Source: Mycetocola manganoxydans (GTDB lineage: Bacteria > Actinomycetota > Actinomycetes > Actinomycetales > Microbacteriaceae). Taken from it: a DNA stretch of 64,000 nucleotides. This document shows positions 8,637-17,278 of this stretch, in pieces. The first letter of the stretch is position 1, and the number at the start of each line of letters is the position of its first letter. The position numbers and the translations under genes were made by a program. Location: positions 21,218-85,217 of the forward strand of contig NZ_RCUV01000018.1 of the NCBI RefSeq assembly GCF_003667545.1. The letters are read 5' to 3'. Under the pieces are notes generated by a model. That model was not told the DNA's origin. It worked only from the letters and a program-made list of their open reading frames with translations, and made no database searches.

Positions 8637-9982
8637 GCGTTCTCCAATGCGGTCAGGACGATGTCGATGCCCTCGGTGAGCAGGTGTTCCGGGATGGACA
8701 GGGGCGGAAGGAAGCGGATGACGTTTCCGTACGTTCCGCAGGTCAAAACGATGACGCCTTCTGCGTGACACGCCTTCGCGATCCGACCGGTGAGCGCGGC
8801 ATCCGGTTCGTTCGTTTCCGGGTCGACGAACTCGACGGCGATCATGGCACCGCGGCCACGGACGTCTCCGATGCGGGGATCGGTCCTCTGCGCCTCGGCG
8901 AACCGCGCCTGGATGGTGTCGCCGATGCGGCGTGCCGCTCCGGCAAGGTCGTCCTCGTCGTAGGTCTCGATCGCAGCGAGTGCTGCGGCACACGCGAGCG
9001 GGTTGCCGCCGTAGGTTCCGCCGAGGCCACCGGCGTGCGTGGCGTCGAGGATCTCGGCGCGCCCGGTGATGGCCGAGAGCGGCAACCCACCGGCGATCCC
9101 CTTGGCGGTGACGACGATGTCGGGCACGATTCCCTCGTGCTCGCTCGCGAACATGTCGCCGGTGCGGGCGAACCCGGTCTGGACTTCATCGGCGATGAAG
9201 ACCACGTCGTTGGCGCGGGCCCACTCGACGAGCGCGGGGAGGAATCCTTCAGCGGGAACGATGAAGCCGCCCTCGCCCTGGATCGGTTCGAGGATGATCG
9301 CGGCGAGGTTCGCGGCGCCGATCTGCTTCTCCATCATCGAGATCGCGCGCTTGGCCGCCTCGGCTCCACTCAGCCCGTCGCGGAACGGGTACGACATCGG
9401 AGCGCGGTAGATTTCGGCCGCGAATGGACCGAAGCCGCTCTTGTACGGCATCGACTTGGCGGTGAGCGCCATGGTGAGGTTGGTGCGGCCGTGGTAGGCG
9501 TGGTCGAACGCGACGACGGCAGACTTGCCCGTGTAGCTACGGGCGACCTTGATGGCGTTTTCGACGGCCTCGGCGCCCGAGTTGAACAGGGCGCTGCGCT
9601 TCTCGTGGTCGCCAGGGGTGAGCCGGTTGAGCGCTTCGGCGACCTCGACGTACGAGTCGTACGGCGTGATCATGAAGCAGGTGTGGGTGAACGCGGCGAC
9701 CTGGGCCTGCACGGCCTCGACGACGCGAGGGGCGCTGTTGCCGACACCCGTCACGGCGATCCCAGAACCCAGGTCGATGAACGAGTTGCCGTCGACGTCA
9801 ACAACGACACCGCCGCCGGCTGCCTCGGCAAAGACCGGCATGGTGGTTCCGACAGCGGATGCCACGGCTCGCGTCTTGCGCGCCATCAATTCCTCGGAAC
9901 GCGGTCCGGGAATCGCTGTCACGATCCGGCGTTCCTGGGCGAGGGCCGGCCCTCCGGTTGCTGTCGTCAGGGTGGTGGGCAT
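8633..9982 (-). CDS. gabT: 4-aminobutyrate aminotransferase (GABA transaminase)
   Basis: This 449-residue class III PLP aminotransferase moves the amino group of GABA to 2-oxoglutarate, giving succinate semialdehyde. Visible features are NSGAEAVENAIKVAR (PLP phosphate contact, about 132-146), EPIQGEGG (about 232), DEVQTG (Asp about 265, bonds the pyridine nitrogen) and the Schiff-base lysine about 294 in TAKGIAGG. ATG 9982 is chosen because AAAGGAGA lies 9 nt upstream; an upstream in-frame start has no such site. It is the first gene of the six-gene minus-strand operon and is transcribed away from the PucR-type regulator gene across a 125-bp gap. Confidence 0.92.
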   Translation of the reverse strand: MPTTLTTATGGPALAQERRIVTAIPGPRSEELMARKTRAVASAVGTTMPVFAEAAGGGVVVDVDGNSFIDLGSGIAVTGVGNSAPRVVEAVQAQVAAFTHTCFMITPYDSYVEVAEALNRLTPGDHEKRSALFNSGAEAVENAIKVARSYTGKSAVVAFDHAYHGRTNLTMALTAKSMPYKSGFGPFAAEIYRAPMSYPFRDGLSGAEAAKRAISMMEKQIGAANLAAIILEPIQGEGGFIVPAEGFLPALVEWARANDVVFIADEVQTGFARTGDMFASEHEGIVPDIVVTAKGIAGGLPLSAITGRAEILDATHAGGLGGTYGGNPLACAAALAAIETYDEDDLAGAARRIGDTIQARFAEAQRTDPRIGDVRGRGAMIAVEFVDPETNEPDAALTGRIAKACHAEGVIVLTCGTYGNVIRFLPPLSIPEHLLTEGIDIVLTALENA

Positions 9983-10013
9983 CGGTGCGTTCTCCTTTGG
10001 GGCTGTGCTTGCC

Positions 10014-10019
10014 ACACTA
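10014..10019 (-). promoter_or_regulatory. Possible -10 box of the gabT operon
   Basis: TAGTGT on the minus strand, about 31 nt before the gabT ATG and followed by a normal leader with a ribosome binding site. No convincing -35 is visible 16-18 nt upstream, so activator dependence is possible. Confidence 0.3.
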
Positions 10020-10095
10020 GGAGCAACTCACCGGAACCGTAACCTGACGAATTGTCCACGCCGATTCAGTTCTTTCGCCAGTCTGTCAAAGCGCG

Positions 10096-10101
10096 TACGG
10101 T
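10096..10101 (+). promoter_or_regulatory. Leaderless -10 box of the PucR-type regulator gene
   Basis: TACGGT followed by exactly 6 nt and the ATG at 10108; no ribosome binding site can fit. Same geometry as many other first genes in the window. Confidence 0.5.
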
Positions 10102-10107
10102 GGGCGC

Positions 10108-11664
10108 ATGCACCCAACCGTCTCCCGGCTGCTCGACACCCGCGCGCTCGACCTCCGGCTCCTGGCCGGCGGCGGCTCCGCACGACTGACAGCACCGATC
10201 TCGTGGATTCACAGCTCCGATCTGCCTGACCCGACACCGTTCCTCGACGCCGGGCAGGTCGTGCTCACGACGGGAACGCAATTCGGTGCGGATTCGGCGG
10301 CCGGGGTCGACGTCGACGCCTACGTCGACCGCCTCGTCGGACACGGCATCGTCGGCGTGGGCTTCGGTACCGAAGTCATCCGTGAAGGAACACCGCCCGA
10401 GCTCGCCGCCGCGTGCGAGCGTGCGGGGCTTCCGCTCTTCGAAGTGCCGTACCGCGTGCCGTTCATCGCCGTCATCCGCGAAAGCGCGGACCTGCTGGCA
10501 GCGGCGGCGCACGCGCGCGACACCTGGGCGCTCAACGCCCAGCGGGCTATTTCGTTCGCGGCGCTCCGGCCGGATGCTCTCGCCGCGATCCTCAAGGAAC
10601 TCTCGCGACAGATGCGTCGCTTCGTGGCCCTCGTCGATACCCGCGGGACGTTTGCGCTGAGCTTCGACGAAGCATCCGCGGTTCCAGATCTGGCGGACGA
10701 GACCGCAAGATCCCGGGTACTCCAGGAGGCGGAACGGCTGATCGGCCGCGGCCAGCGCTCGAGTTCGACCATGGCGGTGGGAACCGGTCGCGTCGCCCTG
10801 CAGACGCTCGGACGCCGCGGCGCCTTGCGCGGTGTTCTCGTGGTAGCCGGTGACGGAGTGCTGGACTCCGCCGATCAGACCGTCGTCACGAGTGTCGTCG
10901 CGCTGACCGGTCTTGCTCTCGAGCAGAACCGGGAGCTCACGCGGGCGCGGGCGCGCCTGCGCAGCGGGTTGTTCCAGACCCTGCTCGAGGGCAACGTCGC
11001 GCTCGTCGGCCGGATCGTCCGCCAGATGGGCGGTGCGCTCCCCGCCGAACCGGTGAGTTTTCTCGCGCTCACTCCTGCGGCGGGAGTGCGCGACGCACTC
11101 GTCAGCGAGCTCGAGGCGCGCGACGCAGAGTTTTCGGGAACCCTGTTCTTCGCAGCGAGTGACGGCCGCGTGATCGTCGCCGTTTCGGCAGCGGATGCCG
11201 TGCAACTCGCCGGCGAACTCGGTCACGTCTCGTCCCTCCCCGTTGGCATCTCCGAGCCGCTGAGGTGGAGCGAAACCGCGACGGGAGCGAACCAGGCCGC
11301 ACAGGCGCTCGCGCGGGCGACCCGAGCCGCAACGGGGACTGGTGACGCGGCATCCGTCGTCATCTTCTCGGAGGTCGCCGAGCGCGGCATCGCCGCTCTT
11401 CTGCCCCACGCCGACGCCGCGGAGATCGCGCGGACGCTGCTCAGACCGGTGCGTGAGTATGACGCCGCCAACGGCACTGACCTCATCGGTGACACCGGCG
11501 TGTGGCTCGAGCACCATGGCCAGTGGGACCCGGCCGCTCGAGCCCTCGGCATCCATCGGCACACGCTCCGCAACCGCATCTCGGTCGTCGAGAAGTTGAC
11601 GGCGACCCCGCTCACGACGGTCGAGGCGCGGACCAACCTGTGGCTGGCGCTTGGCCTCGGCTGA
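10108..11664 (+). CDS. PucR-family transcriptional regulator, likely controller of the putrescine/GABA operon
   Basis: The 518-residue protein has the PucR layout: an N-terminal PucR domain (about 1-120, with HPTVSRLLDTRALDLRLLAGG and WIHSSDLPDPTPFLDAGQVVLTTG), a middle GGDEF-like region and a C-terminal helix-turn-helix (about 485-515, WDPAARALGIHRHTLRNRI). PucR proteins in actinobacteria often activate adjacent amine, purine or GABA catabolic genes in response to the substrate. This gene is divergent from gabT with 125 bp between them, so it is the obvious local regulator (inference). It converges on the hydrolase gene at 11788. Confidence 0.88.
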   Translation: MHPTVSRLLDTRALDLRLLAGGGSARLTAPISWIHSSDLPDPTPFLDAGQVVLTTGTQFGADSAAGVDVDAYVDRLVGHGIVGVGFGTEVIREGTPPELAAACERAGLPLFEVPYRVPFIAVIRESADLLAAAAHARDTWALNAQRAISFAALRPDALAAILKELSRQMRRFVALVDTRGTFALSFDEASAVPDLADETARSRVLQEAERLIGRGQRSSSTMAVGTGRVALQTLGRRGALRGVLVVAGDGVLDSADQTVVTSVVALTGLALEQNRELTRARARLRSGLFQTLLEGNVALVGRIVRQMGGALPAEPVSFLALTPAAGVRDALVSELEARDAEFSGTLFFAASDGRVIVAVSAADAVQLAGELGHVSSLPVGISEPLRWSETATGANQAAQALARATRAATGTGDAASVVIFSEVAERGIAALLPHADAAEIARTLLRPVREYDAANGTDLIGDTGVWLEHHGQWDPAARALGIHRHTLRNRISVVEKLTATPLTTVEARTNLWLALGLG

Positions 11665-11704
11665 CCATCACGTCGATCGGTCCCGAGAGGCGGTTCAGGC
11701 ATCC

Positions 11705-11759
11705 GATCGGGCCGAAAGGGCGACCAATACCGACGACGGACGACCCTCGTGGCCCGATC
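11705..11759. terminator. Hairpin between converging genes
   Basis: Perfect 9-nt arms GATCGGGCC (11705-11713) and GGCCCGATC (11751-11759), with weaker inner pairing. It lies between the stop of the PucR gene (11664) and the stop of the hydrolase gene (11788) and may serve both directions. No T-tract follows. Confidence 0.5.
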
Positions 11760-11787
11760 GAAGCGGGGCACCGCCCGATGGATGCCG

Positions 11788-12801
11788 TCAGTCGAGGTAC
11801 GCGGACGCCCAGCGCGCGATCTCGGCGTACGCGGTCGCCCGCACGGCGGGCCGGGAGAGGAGCACGTCGTGCAGTGCCCCGTCGATGCGCGCGACCGTGA
11901 CCGTCGGTGCGAGTTTGAGCGAGTGCTCGGCGATGTCGTCGACGACGAGGACGATGTCGCTCGACAGCATCGCGGGTGACCACGTCGCCGACAGGGTCGA
12001 GCGCGCCGACACCAGGCTCAGCACCGGGGCGGTGATTGAGAGCCCCTCGTCGACGCGCGCATGCCCCGCGAGAACGGCGGCGAGCCAGGCCGGGTGCGCC
12101 GGGAACCCGCGGGCAGGTCGCCAGTCGGTGTTGTACTCCCACTCACCGTCCATCGCCTTCGACACCGCACGACTGTAGAAGCCGAGGTCGACGTTCGGAA
12201 GCTGACCGCCGGGGTCGATCCTGGCACCGATGTTGGCAAGCGGCGCGATCGCACGTCGCGCGATGGCACCCGCCTGGAACTCGAGCCACGGGCTGTTGAG
12301 CACGAGGGCGTCTGCGCGGCCCGGGTGCCGATCCGCCCACAGGCTGAGGGTGAGTGCGCCGGTCGAGTGCCCCATGAGGAGCAGCCGTCGTGACCGGTTC
12401 TCACTGTCCGCTCCGTGGCCCATCACGGTGAGCGCTGCCTCGAGATCTTCGTCGTACACGTCGAGGCTCGCCGCGTAGCCGGGTGTCTGATCCGCGCGCA
12501 GGCTGCGCCCGTATTTTCGCAGGTCGAGAGCGAAGAAGCGGGCTCCTCGCCCCTCCCAGAACTCGGCCAACTCGGTCTGGAAGAAGTAGTCCGACCAGCC
12601 GTGGACGTACAGCACATCCCACCCGGCGGCGTCGCCGAAGGCCGTTCGCAGGCCGGCGAATCGCGTGGGACGCCGCCGCACGAGCGTTGCGACGACGTCG
12701 CCCTGCCAGTCCGCTGTCAACGGCAGGGTCAGCGACTCGAACGGGGATCCCAGGATGTCGGGGACCCACCGCCCGCGTAGCTCCTCCGGGACGGTGGCCA
12801 C
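11788..12801 (-). CDS. Alpha/beta hydrolase (serine esterase/lipase-like)
   Basis: The 337-residue cytosolic protein has an alpha/beta hydrolase core: VLYVHGWSDYFF (oxyanion loop, about 63-74), nucleophile elbow GHSTG with Ser146, and a late catalytic His311 in DGALHDVLLS. The elbow GHSTGALTLSLWADRHP resembles lysophospholipase/monoacylglycerol-lipase-like enzymes; no signal peptide is seen. The start is GTG 12801, which lies only 6 nt after the stop of the upstream membrane protein gene (12808) and lacks its own clear ribosome binding site, suggesting translational coupling. Substrate unknown. Confidence 0.78.
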   Translation of the reverse strand: MATVPEELRGRWVPDILGSPFESLTLPLTADWQGDVVATLVRRRPTRFAGLRTAFGDAAGWDVLYVHGWSDYFFQTELAEFWEGRGARFFALDLRKYGRSLRADQTPGYAASLDVYDEDLEAALTVMGHGADSENRSRRLLLMGHSTGALTLSLWADRHPGRADALVLNSPWLEFQAGAIARRAIAPLANIGARIDPGGQLPNVDLGFYSRAVSKAMDGEWEYNTDWRPARGFPAHPAWLAAVLAGHARVDEGLSITAPVLSLVSARSTLSATWSPAMLSSDIVLVVDDIAEHSLKLAPTVTVARIDGALHDVLLSRPAVRATAYAEIARWASAYLD

Positions 12802-12807
12802 CGGAGG

Positions 12808-13515
12808 TTACGCCTGGGGCGGGAAGGGAGGTTGCTGCTGCCCGGGGTTCTGCGGTGCGTAGCCCTGGGGAGCATGGGGTGCCTGCGGCTGCTGCGCATG
12901 CGGCTGCTGCTGCTGCTGCGGATATCCCTGGGGCTGGGCGCTGTGTGGAGCCGGCTGACCGTAGGGCTGCTGGCCGGCGCCCTGCGGTGCGGGCTGCCGG
13001 GGTGGGAGCAACCGGGCGATGAGGATACCGAGGGCGAAGAGGCTGCCGTAGATCAAACCGGTCGAGATCGACCCGACGATACCGGAGCTCACGATCGACT
13101 GGACGAGGTATTCGCCTCCGGTGACGACCGACCAGATGAAGTTGATCACGAGAAGCGCGGCAGCACCGACGGCTGCGGCGATGGCGAGTTTCCTGAGCAG
13201 GTCGACGGCGGACACTGCCTTCGCGAGCGAGGCGATGTAGAGAGCACTCACGGCTGCACCGGCGACGAAGACGAGGGCGATGAAGACGCTCCAGAACGTA
13301 CCGAGCAGAACCTCGGCGCGGAATCCGTAGACGGACCTGCTGATGATCGCGAGAACGCTCGAGATCACGGCGTAGCCGACGACAACGGCGCCGCCGAACA
13401 TCACCTGCCGGAGCACGGACTTGTCGAGCGGAAGTCGGTGCGACTGCTGCGGGTAGCCCGCAGGGGCTCCCGCCGGCTGGCCATACGGGGTCTGGGAATT
13501 CGCTGGGTTCGACAT
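12808..13515 (-). CDS. Membrane protein with Pro/Gln-rich termini
   Basis: I do not recognise a named family. The 235-residue protein begins with a PYGQPAGAPAGYPQQ-type disordered region (about 1-28), then four hydrophobic segments (about 40-170, including VVVGYAVISSVLAII and FWSVFIALVFVAGAAV), and ends in about 60 residues rich in Gln, Pro, Tyr and Gly. Such tails are common in actinobacterial envelope proteins and may mediate low-specificity contacts. ATG 13515 is preceded by TAGGGT with a 7-nt spacer, matching the leaderless pattern; an upstream GTG is also in frame. It probably forms a two-gene unit with the hydrolase. Confidence 0.75.
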   Translation of the reverse strand: MSNPANSQTPYGQPAGAPAGYPQQSHRLPLDKSVLRQVMFGGAVVVGYAVISSVLAIISRSVYGFRAEVLLGTFWSVFIALVFVAGAAVSALYIASLAKAVSAVDLLRKLAIAAAVGAAALLVINFIWSVVTGGEYLVQSIVSSGIVGSISTGLIYGSLFALGILIARLLPPRQPAPQGAGQQPYGQPAPHSAQPQGYPQQQQQPHAQQPQAPHAPQGYAPQNPGQQQPPFPPQA

Positions 13516-13522
13516 GGTCCCC

Positions 13523-13528
13523 ACCCTA
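13523..13528 (-). promoter_or_regulatory. Possible leaderless -10 box of the Pro/Gln-rich membrane protein gene
   Basis: TAGGGT on the minus strand, 7 nt before ATG 13515. The GGTGGGG in between could alternatively be a ribosome binding site. Confidence 0.35.
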
Positions 13529-13566
13529 TCGGGCGGGGACTGCCTCGACCCATGGGGAGAGCTCCC

Positions 13567-14937
13567 CTAGACCGTCGCTGTCTCGTTGCGCGAGATGGCA
13601 ACCATGTCTTCCCGTGGGACGACCTTCACGCGAGCCCGCCCGTGTGGTGCGCCGAGCGCGATCTCGTGCTGGTCGAGATTGTGCCACCCGTCGACATCCG
13701 TGTACCTCACACCGCGCGAGTCGAGGAGTTCCACGACCGATTCCTCGGACGGTGATTCAGGGGCCCACCAGCTGCCCTCACCGTTGATGACGTGACGGAT
13801 CGTCTCCATGGCATCCGACTTGGTGTGACCGATCAGACCAACGGGGCCGCGCTTGATCCAGCCGGTGGCGTAGACACCGGGGACAACATCGTTGCTGCCC
13901 TTTTTCAGGGCGACACCCTCGCGGTTCGGGATGACACCGTGCTTCTTGTCGAACGGGATGCCCTCGAGCGGCGACCCGAAATATCCGACGGCCCGGTAAA
14001 GCGCCTGAACCGGGACCTCGCGGATCTCGCCGGTCCCGACGACGCCACCCTCGGCATCCGGTCTGGTGCGCTCGTAACGGAAGGCGGCGACGCGGCCGTT
14101 CTCGTCGCCGACGACCTCGAGTGGCTTCGCGTAGAAGTGCAGGTGGAGACGGCGGGAGGCAGTGCCTGCGGGGCGTTCGCGCCATTTCTGCAGGATCTTG
14201 TCGATCACCATCACCTGCTTGTTGCTCGCGATCGCGGTTTTCGACGCGTCGTCGTAGTCGAAGTCCTCGTCGTAGAGCACCATGTCGACGTCGTTGAGTT
14301 CGCCGAGCTCACGCAATTCGAGTGGGGTGAACTTGACCTGGGCGGGGCCCCGGCGCCCGAACACGTGGACGTCGGTGACCGGGGATGCCTTGAGGCCCTC
14401 GTAGACGTTCTCGGGAATCTCGGTCGAGAGCAGGTCGTCCGCGTGCTTGGCGAGCATGCGGGACACGTCCAGCGCGACGTTGCCGTTGCCGATGACGGCG
14501 ACGGACTGGGCCTCGAGCGGCCACTCGCGCGGAACATCGGGGTGGCCGTCGAACCAGCTCACGAAATCAGCGGCACCGTAGGAGCCATCGAGTTCGACAC
14601 CGGGGATGTTGAGGGGAGCGTCGCGGACGGCACCGGTCGCAAAGATGACGGCGTGGTAGTGCCGCTTGAGGTCGTCGAGGGTGAGGTCCGTCCCGAAGTT
14701 CACGTTGCCGAAGACCCGGATGTCGCCGCGGTCGAGCACCTCGCGGAGCGCGTTGATGATGCCCTTGATCCGCGGGTGGTCAGGAGCGACCCCGTACCGC
14801 ACGAGTCCGTACGGCGCTGGAAGGCGGTCGAACAGGTCGATCGACACCTCGAACTTGCGCTCCGCTTTGAGGAGAATGTCCGCTGCGTAGATTCCTGCGG
14901 GTCCGGCGCCGACAATCGCGACTCTCAGTTTGGTCAT
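13567..14937 (-). CDS. fprA: NADPH-ferredoxin reductase, FprA type
   Basis: The 456-residue flavoprotein belongs to the adrenodoxin-reductase-like family. It has the FAD motif GAGPAG (residues 10-15), the YGLVRYGVAPDHPRIK signature (about 48-63), the NADP-binding GNGNVALDVSRML (about 153-165), and GWIKRGPVGLIGHTKSDA near residue 370, where both cofactors are contacted. It should pass electrons between NADPH and a ferredoxin. ATG 14937 directly precedes the beta strand TKLRVAIVGAG; the in-frame extension upstream crosses into the polyprenyl synthase gene and is rejected. It lies 14 nt downstream of that gene, so the two are probably co-transcribed. Confidence 0.92.
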   Translation of the reverse strand: MTKLRVAIVGAGPAGIYAADILLKAERKFEVSIDLFDRLPAPYGLVRYGVAPDHPRIKGIINALREVLDRGDIRVFGNVNFGTDLTLDDLKRHYHAVIFATGAVRDAPLNIPGVELDGSYGAADFVSWFDGHPDVPREWPLEAQSVAVIGNGNVALDVSRMLAKHADDLLSTEIPENVYEGLKASPVTDVHVFGRRGPAQVKFTPLELRELGELNDVDMVLYDEDFDYDDASKTAIASNKQVMVIDKILQKWRERPAGTASRRLHLHFYAKPLEVVGDENGRVAAFRYERTRPDAEGGVVGTGEIREVPVQALYRAVGYFGSPLEGIPFDKKHGVIPNREGVALKKGSNDVVPGVYATGWIKRGPVGLIGHTKSDAMETIRHVINGEGSWWAPESPSEESVVELLDSRGVRYTDVDGWHNLDQHEIALGAPHGRARVKVVPREDMVAISRNETATV

Positions 14938-14951
14938 CTGCGTCTGGTTCC

Positions 14952-16019
14952 TTACTTGCTGCGGTCGACGATCGTCTCCGCGAATCGTGTCAATGCCTGC
15001 TTCACGGGGCCATCCGGCAGCGGCTCGAGAGCCGTGACGGCGTCTTCTGCCCACCGGTGAGCTTCGGCGAGGGTACGGGTGGTCACTGGGTGCTGTCGAA
15101 GTTCTGTGATCGCCGCGGTGAAATCGACGGATGCCTCACCATCGGTTCCGCCGGCCGCTTCGGCCTCGATGCGGGCCAGGAGCGCGGCGGCCTCGTCATC
15201 GGTCTCGGCGAGAACACGGAGGTGGATGAGCGGGAGGGTCGCGACACCGGCGCGGAGGTCGGTGCCAGGCACCTTTCCGGTTTCTTCCGGCTGCGGCGAC
15301 AGGTCGATGACGTCGTCGATGAGCTGGAACGCGACACCGATCTTCTCGCCGTACTCGACGACGGCGGCTTCGTACGATTCGTCCGCGCCGGAGAAGATGA
15401 CTCCGGCCTGCGCGGCAGCGGCGATGAGCGAACCGGTCTTGTCTGCGAGCACCTGGAGGTAGTGCGCCTCTTCGTTCTCGCCGTCCTTGGGGCCAACGGT
15501 CTCGTGGAGCTGGCCGAGGACGAGACGCTCGAACGTGTTCGCCTGCAGGCGGATCGCGCGCTCGCCGAGACCGGCCATGAGCTGGCTGGCGCGGGCGAAC
15601 AGGAGGTCACCGGTGAGGATGGCGACGGAGTTGCCGAAGACGGCGTGCGCGCTCGGCACACCGCGCCTGCGGTCAGCGTCGTCCATGACGTCGTCGTGGT
15701 ACAGGGAGGCGAGGTGGGTGATCTCGATCGCTTCGGCTGCTGTGATCACGTCGACGGTGTTCCCGCCGCCGAGCTGGGCGGTGAGCAGGATGAGCATCGG
15801 CCGCACGCGCTTGCCGCCGGCCTCGAGGAGGTACCGGGTGGAGGCATCGGCGATGGTGTCCGCGAACATCAGCTCCGAGTCGAGGCCGCGCTCGATCTGC
15901 TCGAGGCCGTCATCGACGGCGGCGAGCAATTGCCTGGTTTTGGGTGAGGCGAAGATGCGGTCGGTTGAGCCCAGGTGGCTGGACAAACTCGTGGCACGCC
16001 GCGTGGCACTCGGATTCAC
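14952..16019 (-). CDS. Polyprenyl diphosphate synthase (menaquinone side-chain type)
   Basis: This 355-residue trans-prenyltransferase elongates allylic diphosphates with isopentenyl diphosphate. It has GGKRVRPML (about 68-76), the first aspartate-rich motif DDVMD at 109-113 and the second DDVID at 235-239, with ADKTGSLI between them. It resembles actinobacterial GrcC/HepT-like proteins making the long isoprenoid tail for menaquinone; product length cannot be read by eye. The menA gene in the same window would use the product (inference). GTG 16019 is supported by a TAGGCT box exactly 6 nt upstream, i.e. a leaderless message. Confidence 0.9.
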   Translation of the reverse strand: MNPSATRRATSLSSHLGSTDRIFASPKTRQLLAAVDDGLEQIERGLDSELMFADTIADASTRYLLEAGGKRVRPMLILLTAQLGGGNTVDVITAAEAIEITHLASLYHDDVMDDADRRRGVPSAHAVFGNSVAILTGDLLFARASQLMAGLGERAIRLQANTFERLVLGQLHETVGPKDGENEEAHYLQVLADKTGSLIAAAAQAGVIFSGADESYEAAVVEYGEKIGVAFQLIDDVIDLSPQPEETGKVPGTDLRAGVATLPLIHLRVLAETDDEAAALLARIEAEAAGGTDGEASVDFTAAITELRQHPVTTRTLAEAHRWAEDAVTALEPLPDGPVKQALTRFAETIVDRSK

Positions 16020-16025
16020 GTGTCT

Positions 16026-16031
16026 AGCCTA
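16026..16031 (-). promoter_or_regulatory. Leaderless -10 box of the polyprenyl diphosphate synthase gene
   Basis: TAGGCT on the minus strand, 6 nt (AGACAC) before GTG 16019. Confidence 0.55.
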
Positions 16032-16050
16032 CCCGTGCCCGGCTGAGAGA

Positions 16051-17271
16051 TTATTTCTCCTCGATGCCCCAGGGGGAACCGTAGCCGCGCGGAGCATCCG
16101 CCGCCAGCAGATCGAGGAACGGGCGGGCGTCGAACGCCTCGGGTCCGAGCACACCTGAGCCTGTCCACACGCCGGTCGCGAGCAGTTCGAGCGCGATCAC
16201 CGGGTTGAGCGCGGTCTGCCAGACCACTGCCTGCGAGCCGTACTCCGCCATCGTCTGTTCGTTGTCTGCCACGTGATAGAGGTAGGTGGAGCGGGCCTTG
16301 CCGTCTTTGCCGGTGCCTCGGACCCACACCCCGGCGCAGGTCTTTCCGTGCATGCGGGAGCCGAGGGTCGCCGGGTCCGGGAGGCCTGCAGCGACGACGT
16401 CGCGAGGGGCGACCTGGACGCCCTTCACTGTGAGCGGCTCGGTCTTGTCGAGCCCGAGGGTGTGGAGCACCTTGAGGACGTTGATGAACTCGTCACCGAG
16501 CCCGTACTTGAAGGTGACCCGCTTCGCTTTGGTCCACCGCGGCATGAGCAGGACCTCTTCGTGTTCGACGTTGACGCATTCAACCGGTCCGATGCCTTCG
16601 GGAAAGTCGAAGACCTCCGGTTCGCTGAATGGGGGCGTCGTGTACCAGCCGCGGTCCTTCTCAAAGATCACCGGCGGGTTGAGGCACTCCTCGATCGTCG
16701 TCCAGATCGAGAACGACGGGGCGAAGTCGTACCCGTCCACGGTGAGGTTGGCGCCGTCGCGGACGCCGAGCTCGTCGATCTCCGAGAACAGTTCGTCTTC
16801 GGCGTACCGCGCGAACACGTCGGAGAGCCCGGGCTCGACGCCGATCCCGACGAGGGCGAGCCGACCGGCATCCGCCCATTTCTCGGCCTGGGCGAACTGT
16901 TCATCGCCGAGCTTCACACCCGGGAGTTCATGGGGTTTTTCGGGGTGGGGGCGCGACAGGCTCATTGCCATGTCGAGATAGACGGCCCCCGCGGCGAAGC
17001 AGCCGTCGAAGATCGGCAGAACGAAACGCGGGTCGACGGCGTTGAGCACGTGGGTGATCTCGTGCTCGCGGATGAGATCCGCAACGGCGTCGCTGTCAGA
17101 GGCGTCGACCTGGGCGGCGACCAGGCGATCGTCTGCGATGTCGTCGACGAGCGCCTGGGGCCTGGCCGCGTCATAGTCGGCGAGGACGAGGGCATCGAAG
17201 AAGTCGCGTCGGACGGCGATACGGACGGCGGCTGAGCCGACTCCCCCGCTGCCGAGAATCAGAATGCGCAT
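16051..17271 (-). CDS. Saccharopine-dehydrogenase-like NAD(P)-binding protein
   Basis: The 406-residue protein starts with a Rossmann fold (ILILGSGGVGSAAVRIA, residues 3-19; GSGGVGS is the dinucleotide loop) and continues into a saccharopine dehydrogenase / carboxynorspermidine dehydrogenase-like catalytic region (GVEPGLSDVFARYAEDELF, about 142-160). Family members oxidise or reduce secondary-amine links between amino acids or polyamines. AAGGAACCC precedes ATG 17271. It starts 7 nt after the APC permease gene ends, so the permease and this enzyme form an operon and probably act on the same imported amine or amino acid (inference). It is not a bona fide lysine-pathway gene by context. Confidence 0.8.
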   Translation of the reverse strand: MRILILGSGGVGSAAVRIAVRRDFFDALVLADYDAARPQALVDDIADDRLVAAQVDASDSDAVADLIREHEITHVLNAVDPRFVLPIFDGCFAAGAVYLDMAMSLSRPHPEKPHELPGVKLGDEQFAQAEKWADAGRLALVGIGVEPGLSDVFARYAEDELFSEIDELGVRDGANLTVDGYDFAPSFSIWTTIEECLNPPVIFEKDRGWYTTPPFSEPEVFDFPEGIGPVECVNVEHEEVLLMPRWTKAKRVTFKYGLGDEFINVLKVLHTLGLDKTEPLTVKGVQVAPRDVVAAGLPDPATLGSRMHGKTCAGVWVRGTGKDGKARSTYLYHVADNEQTMAEYGSQAVVWQTALNPVIALELLATGVWTGSGVLGPEAFDARPFLDLLAADAPRGYGSPWGIEEK

Positions 17272-17278
17272 GGGTTCC

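Noticed and set aside
5732..8768. Two long + strand frames opposite the aldehyde dehydrogenase genes
   Set aside because: Both are low-complexity Arg/Asp/Glu-rich shadows; the minus-strand frames carry complete ALDH catalytic motifs.
8637..8993. N-terminal extension of gabD upstream of 8636
   Set aside because: It lies antisense-free but inside gabT, in another frame, and is Arg-rich. The ATG with the ATGA overlap is the natural start.
10066..11562. 498-codon minus-strand frame opposite the PucR-type gene
   Set aside because: No domain signature and charged shadow composition; the + strand has the full PucR architecture.
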